DNA of 64,000 bases from Thermococcus pacificus (GCF_002214485.1 NZ_CP015102.1:1426001-1490000), one strand, 5' to 3'. Positions 43,595 to 52,249 are shown, counted from the first letter of the stretch. Program-made: numbers and translations. Notes: generated by a model from the letters alone, not told the origin.

Positions 43595-44185
43595 TTACTC
43601 CACGGGCCTCCCAACGGGGAAGATGTACAGGGGCTCCCCTTCAACGCCGATTACCCTTTTGACCTCATCGTCCCGGAAAGCGCCAACAGCAACGGTTCCA
43701 AGGCCCAACGCCGTCGCTTGAAGATAAATATTCTGCCCCATATGTCCCGCATCGATGTGGACGTACCTTATCCCCCTCTGTCCATATCTGCTCGTCGTCC
43801 TTTCGTAGTGGGCCGCTATTACAATGTTGACCGGGGCTTCCTCAACATGCCTCTGTCCAAGGCATGCGCTTGCAAGCTCCTTCCTCAAGTCTCCCTCGCG
43901 AATAAGCTTTAGAACATGGTTCTTCCCATCGTAGTGGCAGAGACCTGGCCTAAGGCCTTCCACATTGCCCACTACCACGTAGACCTCGAAAGGATACCTC
44001 GCCCCAGCGCTTGGAGACGTCCTCTTACCCCAGGCGTTTATTCCATAAGCGGCCCATAGAAGCTGGGAAAGCTCTTCAATGGTCAGTGGTTCTGTCGTGT
44101 ATCCCCTTATGCTCCTTCTCCTGTATATTGCTTCCTCAAGGCTCATTTCACCTTGAGTCCTCGGCTCGGGCAGTTTGACCTCCAT
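43595..44185 (-). CDS. SagB-type nitroreductase family oxidoreductase
   Basis: A 196-aa FMN-dependent enzyme of the SagB/ThcOx group. It starts with LPEPRTQGEMSLEEAIYRRR, then SIRGYTTEPLTIEELSQLLW, the SPSAGARYPFEVYVVV FMN-binding block, and YVHIDAGHMGQNIYLQATAL near the end. SagB enzymes oxidise azolines in bacterial peptides. Stand-alone archaeal members have no known substrate, and no cyclodehydratase gene is nearby. ATG 44185 follows GGTGATGGT; a TATA-like CTTTTATGTG lies upstream on the minus strand. Confidence 0.88.
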   Translation of the reverse strand: MEVKLPEPRTQGEMSLEEAIYRRRSIRGYTTEPLTIEELSQLLWAAYGINAWGKRTSPSAGARYPFEVYVVVGNVEGLRPGLCHYDGKNHVLKLIREGDLRKELASACLGQRHVEEAPVNIVIAAHYERTTSRYGQRGIRYVHIDAGHMGQNIYLQATALGLGTVAVGAFRDDEVKRVIGVEGEPLYIFPVGRPVE

Positions 44186-44348
44186 ACCATCACCCAGAAA
44201 TTAATGAGCGTTTTTTCACATAAAAGTTACCCCAGTTTCTCCAAATTAGGCCCTACAGGGAAAAGCGAAAACAGTGGGTTTCTCTTCGCATTCACCTTTA
44301 AGTTAAGTTCCTCACTGGCTCCATTCTGGAGAGAGTGTTAATCAGCGT

Positions 44349-44555
44349 TCAGCCCAACTTCACCTCGTAGCCATACCTCTCGATGGCTTTGATTATCTCC
44401 TCCAGGCGGACCTTTCCGGGGTCGAACTCGACCACTGCCGTTTTGGTCTCGAGGTCGGCCTTCCCCTCTGCACCAGCACTCTTTATTGCCTTCTCAATCC
44501 TCATAACGCAGTGCTTGCAGCTCATGTTGGGTATCTTCAAAACTGCCTTCGTCAT
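44349..44555 (-). CDS. Heavy-metal-associated (HMA) domain protein, likely copper chaperone
   Basis: A 68-aa protein, a single HMA domain: VLKIPNMSCKHCVMRIEKAI with the CxxC copper site, then a beta-alpha-beta ending EEIIKAIERYGYEVKLG. Such proteins carry Cu(I) to CopA. ATG 44555 is preferred over GTG 44567 because GGTGAT lies 5 bases before it and MTKAVLKI is the usual start. The promoter carries copy C of the shared 20-bp element, which ties it to the copper genes 11 kb away. Confidence 0.92.
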   Translation of the reverse strand: MTKAVLKIPNMSCKHCVMRIEKAIKSAGAEGKADLETKTAVVEFDPGKVRLEEIIKAIERYGYEVKLG

Positions 44556-44594
44556 TAGCATCACCACTTAGAACTCGGAGAGAAAGCTTATGGG

Positions 44595-44614
44595 GCTTAT
44601 CGTTCCCAGAATGG
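44595..44614 (-). promoter_or_regulatory. Shared 20-bp promoter element, copy C
   Basis: The plus-strand sequence is GCTTATCGTTCCCAGAATGG, 40-59 bases before the HMA protein start. It matches copies A and B in the invariant GCTTAT, TT and CAGA blocks with identical spacing. Confidence 0.6.
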
Positions 44615-44648
44615 AAAATCCATAGAAGAAAGCCTGAAAAATTGGGAA

Positions 44649-44999
44649 TCATGAGGAGTTTACAATCTTGATAACTCTTTCCTCCATAGGCTTCATAAGC
44701 CTAGCCACATCTTCTCCAGCTATTTTCCACGCTACACTTGGCAGGGTAACGCCGAGGTAGTTCCCGTCCTCCCTGCGGTAGCCGAAGCCAGTGCACGGGA
44801 GAAGGGCACCTATGTTCGGGTCTATCCTGATCAGTTCCTCCACGAGCTCGCTGTGGCAGATGAAGAGGAGGTGGTAGTCTGCCACAATTCCGTCTTCCCT
44901 CCCTACAATGGCCACTGGAATACGCTCCCCTATGAGGAGAAAGCCCTCCTCTTCAAGGCGCTTCTTCAAGTAATCGAGCCTCTCTTCCCGCTTTTCCAC
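44649..44999 (-). CDS. DUF302 family protein
   Basis: A 116-aa DUF302 protein. Typical blocks are LKKRLEEEGFLLIGERIPVA, HLLFICHSELVEELIRIDPN, GALLPCTGFGYRREDGNY and VTLPSVAWKIAGEDVARLMK. The fold is a small alpha/beta unit with two conserved Cys (CHSE, PCT). Members often sit near sulphur- or copper-related genes; no biochemical role is known. GTG 44999 is the frame start. A second DUF302 gene lies at 63460. Confidence 0.85.
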   Translation of the reverse strand: MEKREERLDYLKKRLEEEGFLLIGERIPVAIVGREDGIVADYHLLFICHSELVEELIRIDPNIGALLPCTGFGYRREDGNYLGVTLPSVAWKIAGEDVARLMKPMEERVIKIVNSS

Positions 45000-45088
45000 G
45001 GCGTAAACTTTCTTAAAAAGAAGTATATTCTAGGAGTATGGGCTTGGGAAATGCTTAAACGACAGGAAGGGCTCTGGGAGGTGTTAAA

Positions 45089-45991
45089 ATGTCCGGTAGA
45101 TTTGAGGGCAAAACCTGCATCGTAACCGGGGGTGCAAGGGGCATAGGTGCGGCGATAGCCCACCGCCTCGCATCTGAGGGCTGTAAAACGGCCATCCTGG
45201 ACGTTGACGAAGAGGCAGGAAGGGTAAGGGAGAAGCAGCTCACTTCAATGGGTTTATCGGTCAAGTTCTTCAAGGCGGACGTCTCCGTTGAGGAGGAAGT
45301 TTCCAAAGCCATTGAGGAGGTTTATGAAACTTTTGGCTCGATCGACGTCCTTGTGAACAATGCCGGCATAGGATACGGAAAACCTCTGGAGCTCCAGACG
45401 CTTGATGAGTGGAGGAGAGTAATAGATGTTAACCTCACCGGGCCCTATCTATGTGCCAAACATGCGGTCAGATACATGAAGGAGAGAGGAGGTGTGATAA
45501 TAAACATAGCCTCCACGAGGGCACTCCAGTCCGAGCCGAATACGGAGCCATATTCGGCCTCCAAGGGCGGATTGCTCGCACTAACGCACGCCCTCGCGAT
45601 GAGCCTCGCGCCTTACAGGATAAGGGTCCTGGCAGTTTCTCCCGGCTGGATAGACACGAGTGAGTGGCAGATACCCCCAAGAAAACCTGAGTTAAGCCCC
45701 CTTGACCACGGACAGCACCCTGCTGGAAGGGTCGGACGGCCGGAGGATGTTGCCGCGCTCGTTGCTTTTCTGGCTTCCGACGAAGCCGGCTGGATGACGG
45801 GTATCAACGTGGTCATAGACGGCGGAATGACGAAGAAGATGATATACATTGACGAAAACGTCATAGAGGACTCCATTAAGATGCTCCTCCAGGATACAGA
45901 GCTGGCCTCAATGATAAGGACGCTCATAGAGAGGGCAAAGAAAGACAGGGATGAGATGCGTGAGGTATTGAAGGAGCTCCTCGAAGGATGA
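45089..45991 (+). CDS. Short-chain dehydrogenase/reductase with unusual C-terminal tail
   Basis: A 300-aa SDR. Nucleotide binding is by TGGARGIGAAIAHRLASEGC and NNAG. The catalytic residues lie in NIASTRALQSEPNTEPYSAS-K (Ser, Tyr, Lys). The normal family end is GITVIDGGMT-like (GMTGINVVIDGGMTKK, about 250). About 50 further residues follow, charged and helical (IDENVIEDSIKMLLQDTELA, then ERAKKDRDEMREVLKELLEG). The tail may mediate oligomerisation. The Asp after the second strand (LDVDEEAG) suggests NAD preference. ATG 45089 follows GGGAGGTG. Substrate unknown. Confidence 0.88.
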   Translation: MSGRFEGKTCIVTGGARGIGAAIAHRLASEGCKTAILDVDEEAGRVREKQLTSMGLSVKFFKADVSVEEEVSKAIEEVYETFGSIDVLVNNAGIGYGKPLELQTLDEWRRVIDVNLTGPYLCAKHAVRYMKERGGVIINIASTRALQSEPNTEPYSASKGGLLALTHALAMSLAPYRIRVLAVSPGWIDTSEWQIPPRKPELSPLDHGQHPAGRVGRPEDVAALVAFLASDEAGWMTGINVVIDGGMTKKMIYIDENVIEDSIKMLLQDTELASMIRTLIERAKKDRDEMREVLKELLEG

Positions 45992-46210
45992 GATGCCTGC
46001 GTTGCCCTGCCTGATAGACACTCAAAAAGCTCTCTAGCGGGAAGAAAAGAGGAAAACCTGACAATTGCTCTTCTTTCATTTTCAACTGTTCGATGCCTGC
46101 TCGCGTTTACTGGGCGATAAGGATTATCCGTGAGGAGGCTAAACAATGACCTTTCTGGGGCTCTTTTGATTTTTGAGTGAACAATCTCACGGCTATTTAT
46201 CTGGGACGGC

Positions 46211-46647
46211 GGTCGATTCACCGGTGCCTTCGACGATGCCTGTGCCTCCCTACTTTGGGTTCCCTCTGTCTGACAGACAACCGTTCGGACGAAGTGCTGA
46301 AGATGGAAGATGTCGAGAAAACCCCTATGGTAGTTCTCCTTCCGGAGGAAAGGGTTCTGACGGAAAGCCTCCGCGGGAGGGACTTCTCGGTTATAGCACC
46401 TTACGTTGAGGAAGCCTTTGAGCTCGCCCTTAGAGGCGGGTGGAAAAAGGCCCTCGTGTTGAACGGTCCGGTATATTCAACCTACCTCGGTTATAACCCG
46501 GAGCCGATTAAGATCGCCCTTGAGCTTGGCGCTATCCCCGACTTGAGCGGGAAGGGGCCGGCGTTCTTTGCCCTGGCTGAGGAGCCAGAAAACCTTATCC
46601 ATGAATGGAACAGGTTTGGGGAGGTAATGGTGACCAAGCTGAGATGA
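46211..46647 (+). pseudogene. aroK: 3' remnant of archaeal shikimate kinase (GHMP type), frameshifted
   Basis: Archaeal shikimate kinase is a GHMP kinase in aromatic amino-acid synthesis. The DNA reads [11 protein letters not shown] in one frame (46217-46249), the signature loop of the family. A shift near 46250-46260 follows, then [51 protein letters not shown] and [12 protein letters not shown]...GEVMVTKLR to TGA 46645-46647. The N-terminal half, with the ATP loop, is absent. Upstream DNA (45992-46210) shows nothing recognisable. The gene cannot encode an active kinase. Confidence 0.78.
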
Positions 46648-46697
46648 ACCAAAAAGCATATATCAAGTCCCTTAACTACAGGTGTGGGGGAAGCACT

Positions 46698-48410
46698 ATG
46701 AGGCACGTAATCTCTTCTGGCCACGAATTTTTGGTCTTTAAGGCAGAAGAAGGGACTGTGGATTTCTACGCCTACGATACGCTCTTTTTAAGCGGAATAA
46801 GGCTGTCCACCAGCGTTCCTTTGGAGCCCCTCGAAATCACTCGCTCCAGCGATGAAGTGGTAATCACGTACTCCGGAGAGGGCATCAGGGCCGTAAGAAG
46901 GGTCAAGCTGGGAGGGGGTTACAGGGAGAGGGTGATCTTTTTCAGCCGGGCTGATGACGAGAGGGTCATTGAAGGGAGATACGTCTTTACCGTCCCCATG
47001 GCGGACATTCTTGAAAGGGATTATCCCCAGGCATCTCCACAGAGAAAAATCGAACGCGAGGGAAATGTCTACGCCTATCTCGGAATGGATGGGAGAAGGA
47101 GAACCGTAAGGATCTCAGGGGAGAGTTTCAGGGTTTCCATTCCCCCCAGAGGGTTTGGGAGGATTGAATTCTCAGCAACTCCTTTCGTTGAAGGGGAATT
47201 TCTGCTTCCAACATTCAGGAAAGCGTCTTTCCAGTTCAACTGGAAACCCCTTGAAAGGGTTGAATCGGCTGTTTACCTCAGGGCCATTGAGGACTTGGAA
47301 CAGTTGATAGTTGACATAGATGGGTATCCCTTCCCCCTCGCCGGTCTTCCGGACTTTGGAGCGGTGTTCGGCAGGGACTCAATCTGGACGGCGCTCTTTT
47401 TGCTGGAGGAGTACCCCCAAATAGCCAGAGGGGTCCTGAAAGTTCTCTCCCGGCTTCAGGGAAAGCGATTCAACGCTAAGACTGAAGAGGAGCCCGGAAA
47501 GATTCCCCACGAGTTCAGATTTGGTGAACTCTGTCAGGCGGGAGTGATACCGTTCAACCCGTACTACGGCACCGTTGATGCGACACCCCTTTATGTTGCC
47601 TTGGCTGGTGAATACCTCAAAAGAACCGAAGATAGGGCTTTTCTTGATTCAATAAAAAACAATTTGAACATGGCAGTGGAATGGATTCTGAGACGTTTGG
47701 AAGAGGGAGGGGGCTATATAAGATACGACAAAACTCCTCTAGGTCTGGAGAACCAGGGATGGAAGGACTGGAAGAACAGCATACCCGATGAAAATGGGGT
47801 GCAGGTTAAGCACCCTGTCGCGGTTGTGGAAGTCCAGGGATACGCATATTTGGCCCTTAAAACGGCGTCTGAACTCAATCTAACGGATTACGATGAAAAG
47901 ATGCTCGAAAAGACAGCCGAGAGATTGAAAAGGAGGTTTAACAAAGAGTTCTGGACCGGGGAACATTATGGAATAGCTTTAGATGGCGAAAACCGGCTTT
48001 CAAAGGTGGTTTCTTCCAATATGGGGCATCTTCTAATTACCGGGATACTGCCGGAGGAGAGGGCCAGAGCGGTTGCCGAGAGATTGATTGAGGGGGATAT
48101 GTTCTCAGGATGGGGAATTAGAACTCTCAGCTCAAAGGAAAGGGCCTATGACCCCTTCAGCTATCACAACGGCAGTGTGTGGCCCCATGACAACGCTATA
48201 ATTGTTCTCGGGCTATGGAAAGCTGGGTTTAAGAATCAGGCCCTTAAACTGGCTTCATCACTTTTGAACGCTCTATACAGGTTAGGAAAAATCCCGGAGC
48301 TTTTCAGCGGGCTGGAAGAACTTACTCCCCTGCCCTACGCGAATTCCCCTCAAGCGTGGAGCGCCGCGGGTGCTGTTGAACTTATTAACCTAATGGAGGT
48401 GAAAGAATGA
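46698..48410 (+). CDS. Amylo-alpha-1,6-glucosidase-like (six-hairpin) glycoside hydrolase
   Basis: A 570-aa protein. The N-terminal about 180 residues form a beta domain like that of glycogen-debranching GDE_N families. The rest is an (alpha/alpha)6 barrel: FPLAGLPDFGAVFGRDSIWT, GKIPHEFRFGELCQ, YGTVDATPLYVALAGEYLKR, VEVQGYAYLALKTA, SYHNGSVWPHDNAIIVLGLW. These are typical of archaeal debranching or related glycosidases; the true substrate is open. ATG 46698 follows GGTGTGGGGG. It overlaps the GH1 gene by ATGA, so the two enzymes are coupled and may act on one glycoside. Confidence 0.82.
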   Translation: MRHVISSGHEFLVFKAEEGTVDFYAYDTLFLSGIRLSTSVPLEPLEITRSSDEVVITYSGEGIRAVRRVKLGGGYRERVIFFSRADDERVIEGRYVFTVPMADILERDYPQASPQRKIEREGNVYAYLGMDGRRRTVRISGESFRVSIPPRGFGRIEFSATPFVEGEFLLPTFRKASFQFNWKPLERVESAVYLRAIEDLEQLIVDIDGYPFPLAGLPDFGAVFGRDSIWTALFLLEEYPQIARGVLKVLSRLQGKRFNAKTEEEPGKIPHEFRFGELCQAGVIPFNPYYGTVDATPLYVALAGEYLKRTEDRAFLDSIKNNLNMAVEWILRRLEEGGGYIRYDKTPLGLENQGWKDWKNSIPDENGVQVKHPVAVVEVQGYAYLALKTASELNLTDYDEKMLEKTAERLKRRFNKEFWTGEHYGIALDGENRLSKVVSSNMGHLLITGILPEERARAVAERLIEGDMFSGWGIRTLSSKERAYDPFSYHNGSVWPHDNAIIVLGLWKAGFKNQALKLASSLLNALYRLGKIPELFSGLEELTPLPYANSPQAWSAAGAVELINLMEVKE

Positions 48411-49621
48411 GGAAATTTTTGTTCGGAACGTCCACAGCAGCTTATCAAATTGAAGGGGACAACAGGTGGAGCGACTGGTGGTACTGGAGCGAAAAGGGAA
48501 GACTTCCCAAGGCCGGTAAGGCCTGCAACCACTGGGAGAAATACGAAGAGGATATAAAATTGATGGCAGAACTCGGCTACAATGCCTACCGCTTTTCAAT
48601 AGAATGGGGCAGGATATTTCCAGAGGAGGACAAAATAAACGAAGAGGCGCTCGCGAGATACAGGGAGATCATAGAGCTGCTCCTTAAGAGCAAAATTGAC
48701 CCCATGGTGACCCTGCACCACTTTACGCTACCGACATGGTTCGCCCTAAAGGGCGGCTTCGCAAGGGATGAGAACCTTAAGTACTGGGAAAGATACCTTA
48801 ATGCAGTCTCCGACATCCTCAATGGTGTAAGGCTCATAGCGACTACAAACGAACCGATGGAGCTCGTCATCGAGGGCTACCTTACCGGAAACTGGCCGCC
48901 TTTCCTTCGCGATCCAAAGACGGCATTTCAGGTGGAAAAGAACCTGATCAACGCACATTCCATAGCTTATGAGACGCTGAGCGGAAAGCACGAAGTTGGT
49001 ATAGTCAAAAGCATGCCATCCATAAAGTTTCCAGATGGGGAAGTTGCCGAAGAAGTTGAGAACCTTCAGACCTTCTATTTCCTCGACGCAATATTCGAGG
49101 GAGTTCTCAAAACGCCCCTTGGAGATATGAGAGTTCTTCCCTCGTCCATGGATTTTATTGGGGTGAATTACTACACACTCCACATTGTTTCTAAGGATAC
49201 AGAACCTCTCAGGGGTCTTTACGAGTACGAATTCGGGGGCTACGGGAGGACTCAAATGGGGTGGAAAATCTATCCTAGAGGTATATACGAAGCGATAGTG
49301 AAAGCTTCCAAATATGGAAAGCCGATATATATAACTGAAAACGGCATAGCCACCGAGAACGAAGACGAAAGGATCAAATTCATTCAGGATCACCTCAATT
49401 GGGTTAAAAAAGCCATGGAAGAGGGATACGATGTCAGAGGCTACTTCTACTGGTCGTTCATCGACAACTATGAGTGGGACAAAGGTTTTGTTCCCAAGTT
49501 TGGGTTGGTCTCGTTTAATCCAGAGACATGGGAGCGTATTCCAAAAAAGAGCGCCTTCGCCTATGGACGGCTTGCCAAAAACTTCCCCTATCAAGGCAGG
49601 GAGACCTGCCCAAAAACATAA
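48407..49621 (+). CDS. Glycoside hydrolase family 1 beta-glycosidase
   Basis: A 404-aa GH1 enzyme, shorter than Pyrococcus CelB (about 470). It has FLFGTSTAAYQIEGDNRWSD, HHFTLPTWF, the acid/base Glu149 in TTNEPM and the nucleophile Glu311 in YITENGIA, then FYWSFIDNYEWDKGF. The conserved Asn before Glu149 is kept but the usual preceding Phe/Leu is Thr. It resembles the second GH1 gene at 55089, and the two are likely paralogues. Translationally coupled to the six-hairpin hydrolase. Aryl-beta-glycosidase, beta-galactosidase or beta-mannosidase specificity cannot be told apart. Confidence 0.9.
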   Translation: MRKFLFGTSTAAYQIEGDNRWSDWWYWSEKGRLPKAGKACNHWEKYEEDIKLMAELGYNAYRFSIEWGRIFPEEDKINEEALARYREIIELLLKSKIDPMVTLHHFTLPTWFALKGGFARDENLKYWERYLNAVSDILNGVRLIATTNEPMELVIEGYLTGNWPPFLRDPKTAFQVEKNLINAHSIAYETLSGKHEVGIVKSMPSIKFPDGEVAEEVENLQTFYFLDAIFEGVLKTPLGDMRVLPSSMDFIGVNYYTLHIVSKDTEPLRGLYEYEFGGYGRTQMGWKIYPRGIYEAIVKASKYGKPIYITENGIATENEDERIKFIQDHLNWVKKAMEEGYDVRGYFYWSFIDNYEWDKGFVPKFGLVSFNPETWERIPKKSAFAYGRLAKNFPYQGRETCPKT

Positions 49622-49647
49622 ATAGCGCACAGCCGTCCGAATAACGT

Positions 49648-49760
49648 ATGCGGGTAATTATAAGGCCACAGGAAGAAATACAGGGAGAGGTGAGGGCCCC
49701 ACCGTCGAAGAGCTACACTCACAGGGCTTACTTCCTGGCCCTCCTCGGGGAGGGGCCCGA
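49648..49760 (+). pseudogene. aroA: 5' remnant of EPSP synthase gene
   Basis: From ATG 49648 the frame reads MRVIIRPQEEIQGEVRAPPS, then KSYTHRAYFLALLGEG. This is the N-terminus of 3-phosphoshikimate 1-carboxyvinyltransferase, with the PEP/shikimate-binding A-P-x-SKS-x-THR motif. Family likeness stops after about 37 codons, where the DNA becomes the antisense of the trpD remnant. A promoter-like CATAAATAGC lies just upstream. The other about 390 codons are missing. Confidence 0.8.
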
Positions 49761-50254
49761 GGACGTTGAACACTGTCTTAAACTTCAGGGCTTTCCTCAC
49801 CGGCATTATCGGCTTTAGTGCGGGATGATATAGGGGTGCAAAGAGGAAGGTGAAGTTGGTCTTCTCCACCATCTCTCTGGCTTTCTCGGGCGGGAGCCGG
49901 ATGTTTATTCCCATCGCCTCCAGGACGTTGGCGGAGCCGCTCTTTGAGGTTATTGAGACGTTGCCGTGCTTTGCCACCCTGGTGAAGTACGATAGTACAA
50001 TCGCCGATGCTGTGCTTACGTTTATCGTTGAGGAACCGTCCCCGCCGGTTCCGGCTGTATCGCCGACCTCTCCAAGGTTCACCTTTACAGCACTGTCCCG
50101 CATGGCCCTCGCGAGGCCCGCTATCTCCTCTCCCGTGAAGCCCTTCGTCTGGAGCGACGCAAGGTATGCCGCTATTCTGACGTCGCTCTCGTTCTTCAGC
50201 TCCATGAATAGCTCGTAGGCCTCTTCGAAGCTCAGGTTCTTTCGCTCTATCAGC
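49740..50254 (-). pseudogene. trpD: Truncated anthranilate phosphoribosyltransferase
   Basis: TrpD transfers phosphoribose to anthranilate. In frame from about 50254 to 49750 the DNA reads LIERKNLSFEEAYELFMELK, DVRIAAYLASLQTKGFTGEE, VGDTAGTGGDGSSTINVSTA (PRPP-binding GTGGDG), KHGNVSITSKSGSANVLEAM and KTVFNVLGPL. The last about 45 percent of the enzyme is gone and is replaced by DNA antisense to aroA. At the 5' end the proper start appears lost: GAAAAAAGC contains two more A than needed to join MSLLEK to LIERK. The first ATG left, at 50205, lacks the N-terminal helix. Confidence 0.8.
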
Positions 50255-50972
50255 TTTTTTCCAGAAGGCTCATAACCTCACCTCCACGAAGCTGTCTGAG
50301 GAACTTCTCTGGATCGTCCACCTTCATTAGGGCCGTGTCTATGAGGGCGGCATCGGCGTGTTTCAACGCCCTTCTGAGGTCTTCAACTGAGGATATTCCG
50401 CTCTCGCTGACCCTGACGTACCTCCTCGGAATCAGGGGTGCCAGCTCCTCGGTGAGGCTCACGTTCCCGTCATCGAGTTCGAGCTTTCTTATGTCCCTGT
50501 TGTTGATCCCTATCATCGTTGTCTCCGTTTCAACGGCCAGGGAAAGTTCCTTCCTGCTGTGAACCTCGACGAGGCTGTCCAATCCATGCTCTTTTGCATA
50601 ATCAACGAACTCCCCAAGGCTTTCGCCGAGGAGGCGTGCTATGAGGAGAACCGCCGAGGCTTCGGCTTCAGCAGTTCTCTCTATCTCTTCCTTTGTCGTT
50701 ATGAAGTCCTTTCTGAGGACCGGCAGCTCTGTTTCCCTGCAAAGCCTTTTCAGGAACTCGAAGCTTCCGTGAAAATACTGGGGCTCGGTGATGTAAGAAA
50801 TTCCAACGGCCCCGGCCCGCTCATACGCCCTCAGGATCTCAAAGGGGTCCCTGCCATTTAAGAGGTCTCCATATTTGGGAGAATAGACCTTTAGCTCCGC
50901 TATCACGGCGTTCTTTTTGCTTTTCCTAATTGCCCTGCTGAGGCCAAAAACCCTCACCCATCGTAGGATCAC
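50250..50972 (-). CDS. trpC: Indole-3-glycerol phosphate synthase
   Basis: A 240-aa (beta/alpha)8 enzyme closing the indole ring in tryptophan synthesis. Catalytic blocks are VIAELKVYSPKYGDLL (Lys), LPVLRKDFITTKEEIERTAE (Lys), LLIARLLGE, LVEVHSRKEL, IGINNRDIRKLELD and RVSESGIS. The gene looks intact, but its 3' end (GGEVMSLLEKS) reads through what should be the trpD start. Normal archaeal TrpC ends just before. With trpD truncated and no other trp gene in the window, its product may have no pathway. The start is uncertain: GTG 50972 or GTG 50957. Confidence 0.9.
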   Translation of the reverse strand: MILRWVRVFGLSRAIRKSKKNAVIAELKVYSPKYGDLLNGRDPFEILRAYERAGAVGISYITEPQYFHGSFEFLKRLCRETELPVLRKDFITTKEEIERTAEAEASAVLLIARLLGESLGEFVDYAKEHGLDSLVEVHSRKELSLAVETETTMIGINNRDIRKLELDDGNVSLTEELAPLIPRRYVRVSESGISSVEDLRRALKHADAALIDTALMKVDDPEKFLRQLRGGEVMSLLEKS

Positions 50973-51077
50973 CGCTTTTGCAGTGGAGATTGGAGCATTT
51001 AAATGCTTGGACAGGCAAACCTGACCAGCGGCTTCTCCGAGGAAGGTTTGGAGCGCGTTTCACCAACCGAATTCCGC

Positions 51078-52193
51078 CTAAGGGAGAATCCAGAGGAACA
51101 GGGTGGATAGAGGAAGGATTAGAAGGAAATACGGCACCGAATAGCGGTGGAACTTCCTTATGCTCATCCGCGCTATCCTTATCGCTATCAGGTTCGCCAG
51201 TGAGCCCACCATAAAGCCCGTCCCGCCGGCGTTAACTCCTACGGCGAGCGGGCCCCAGTTCTCTGCGGAAAGGAGCAGGACAGTGGCGGGCACGTTGCTC
51301 ACCACCTGGCTGAGGAGTGCTGAAGAGATGAAAAGCCCGATCTCCGATGAAGGTGGGTGGAGACCCAGCGAGGCCATAATCTCGGAGAGTTCGCCGAAAT
51401 CCACGAAGATGAATGCGAAGGTCAACACCAGGGCCCAGTCGAAGCTGAGTAAAACGTCCCTCCCGACCAGAAAGAGGACTCCCACGGTGAGGGGCAACGT
51501 CCAGAGGGCCTTTCCTTCCCGGGCGAGCACGATGTTAGCTATCAGCAGGAAGAGTGAACTCCACAGCAGGCCTTCACGAACCTTCACTTGGTGGAGCTTT
51601 CTTTCGGGGAGGGAACCTCTGAATGTCACAAAGGCAAAGAGGAGGAGAAGGATCAGCCAGAGCAGGACGAAGGGGAGCATATAGGCCACGAAGTCCGGGA
51701 AGGGAACGCCGTAATATCTCCAGATTATTATGTTCTGGGGGTTTCCTATCGGGGTCAGGGCGGAGCCGACGTTCGCCGCTATGGCCGAAAAGACGACCAA
51801 AGCTGTCATGTCCCTCTCAATGAGGCGCGAGAGAGCTACAATAAAGGGGATGAAAATAAGCATGGCTGTATCGTTCATTATGATTGCCGACGACAACGCT
51901 ATGGCCGGGAGGAGAATCAGGGCAAGCCTCCTTTCTGAACCGCGGGAGAGGGCAATGATTTGGAGCGAGAGCCTCATGAAGGCCCCTGACAGTTCAAGTC
52001 CTCTGGAGACGAGTATAAGCGAGGTTATCAGTGAAAGCCCGCCCCAGTCTATGAGAGCAGGCGTCCTTTTGAGAAGCGAGCCGTCTCTGAGAAGCAGGAC
52101 TACGTAGAGCACGAGGAGTGAGGAGAGGAACCATTCCCTCCTTATAAATTCCTTCAGGCCCCTAGCCACTATCCCCCACCGCCCCCGAGACAC
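51078..52193 (-). CDS. ArsB/NhaD-type anion transporter
   Basis: A 371-aa ion transporter superfamily protein with about ten helices. Signature stretches are LSSAIIMNDTAMLIFIPFIV and AANVGSALTPIGNPQNIIIW (the first ion-binding hairpin), with the second hairpin SNVPATVLLLSAENWGPLAV...GGTGFMVGSLAN. The family includes arsenite, Na+/H+ and dicarboxylate carriers, and this sequence alone does not settle the substrate. Monocistronic. ATG 52193 lies close to a TATAAAGC-like element at about 52203 read on the plus strand, so promoter assignment is open. Confidence 0.87.
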   Translation of the reverse strand: MSRGRWGIVARGLKEFIRREWFLSSLLVLYVVLLLRDGSLLKRTPALIDWGGLSLITSLILVSRGLELSGAFMRLSLQIIALSRGSERRLALILLPAIALSSAIIMNDTAMLIFIPFIVALSRLIERDMTALVVFSAIAANVGSALTPIGNPQNIIIWRYYGVPFPDFVAYMLPFVLLWLILLLLFAFVTFRGSLPERKLHQVKVREGLLWSSLFLLIANIVLAREGKALWTLPLTVGVLFLVGRDVLLSFDWALVLTFAFIFVDFGELSEIMASLGLHPPSSEIGLFISSALLSQVVSNVPATVLLLSAENWGPLAVGVNAGGTGFMVGSLANLIAIRIARMSIRKFHRYSVPYFLLILPLSTLFLWILP

Positions 52194-52249
52194 AAACGCG
52201 GATTATAAAGCTTTCCAGTGAGATGGGATACTGCTGGGATAAGCAGCGG

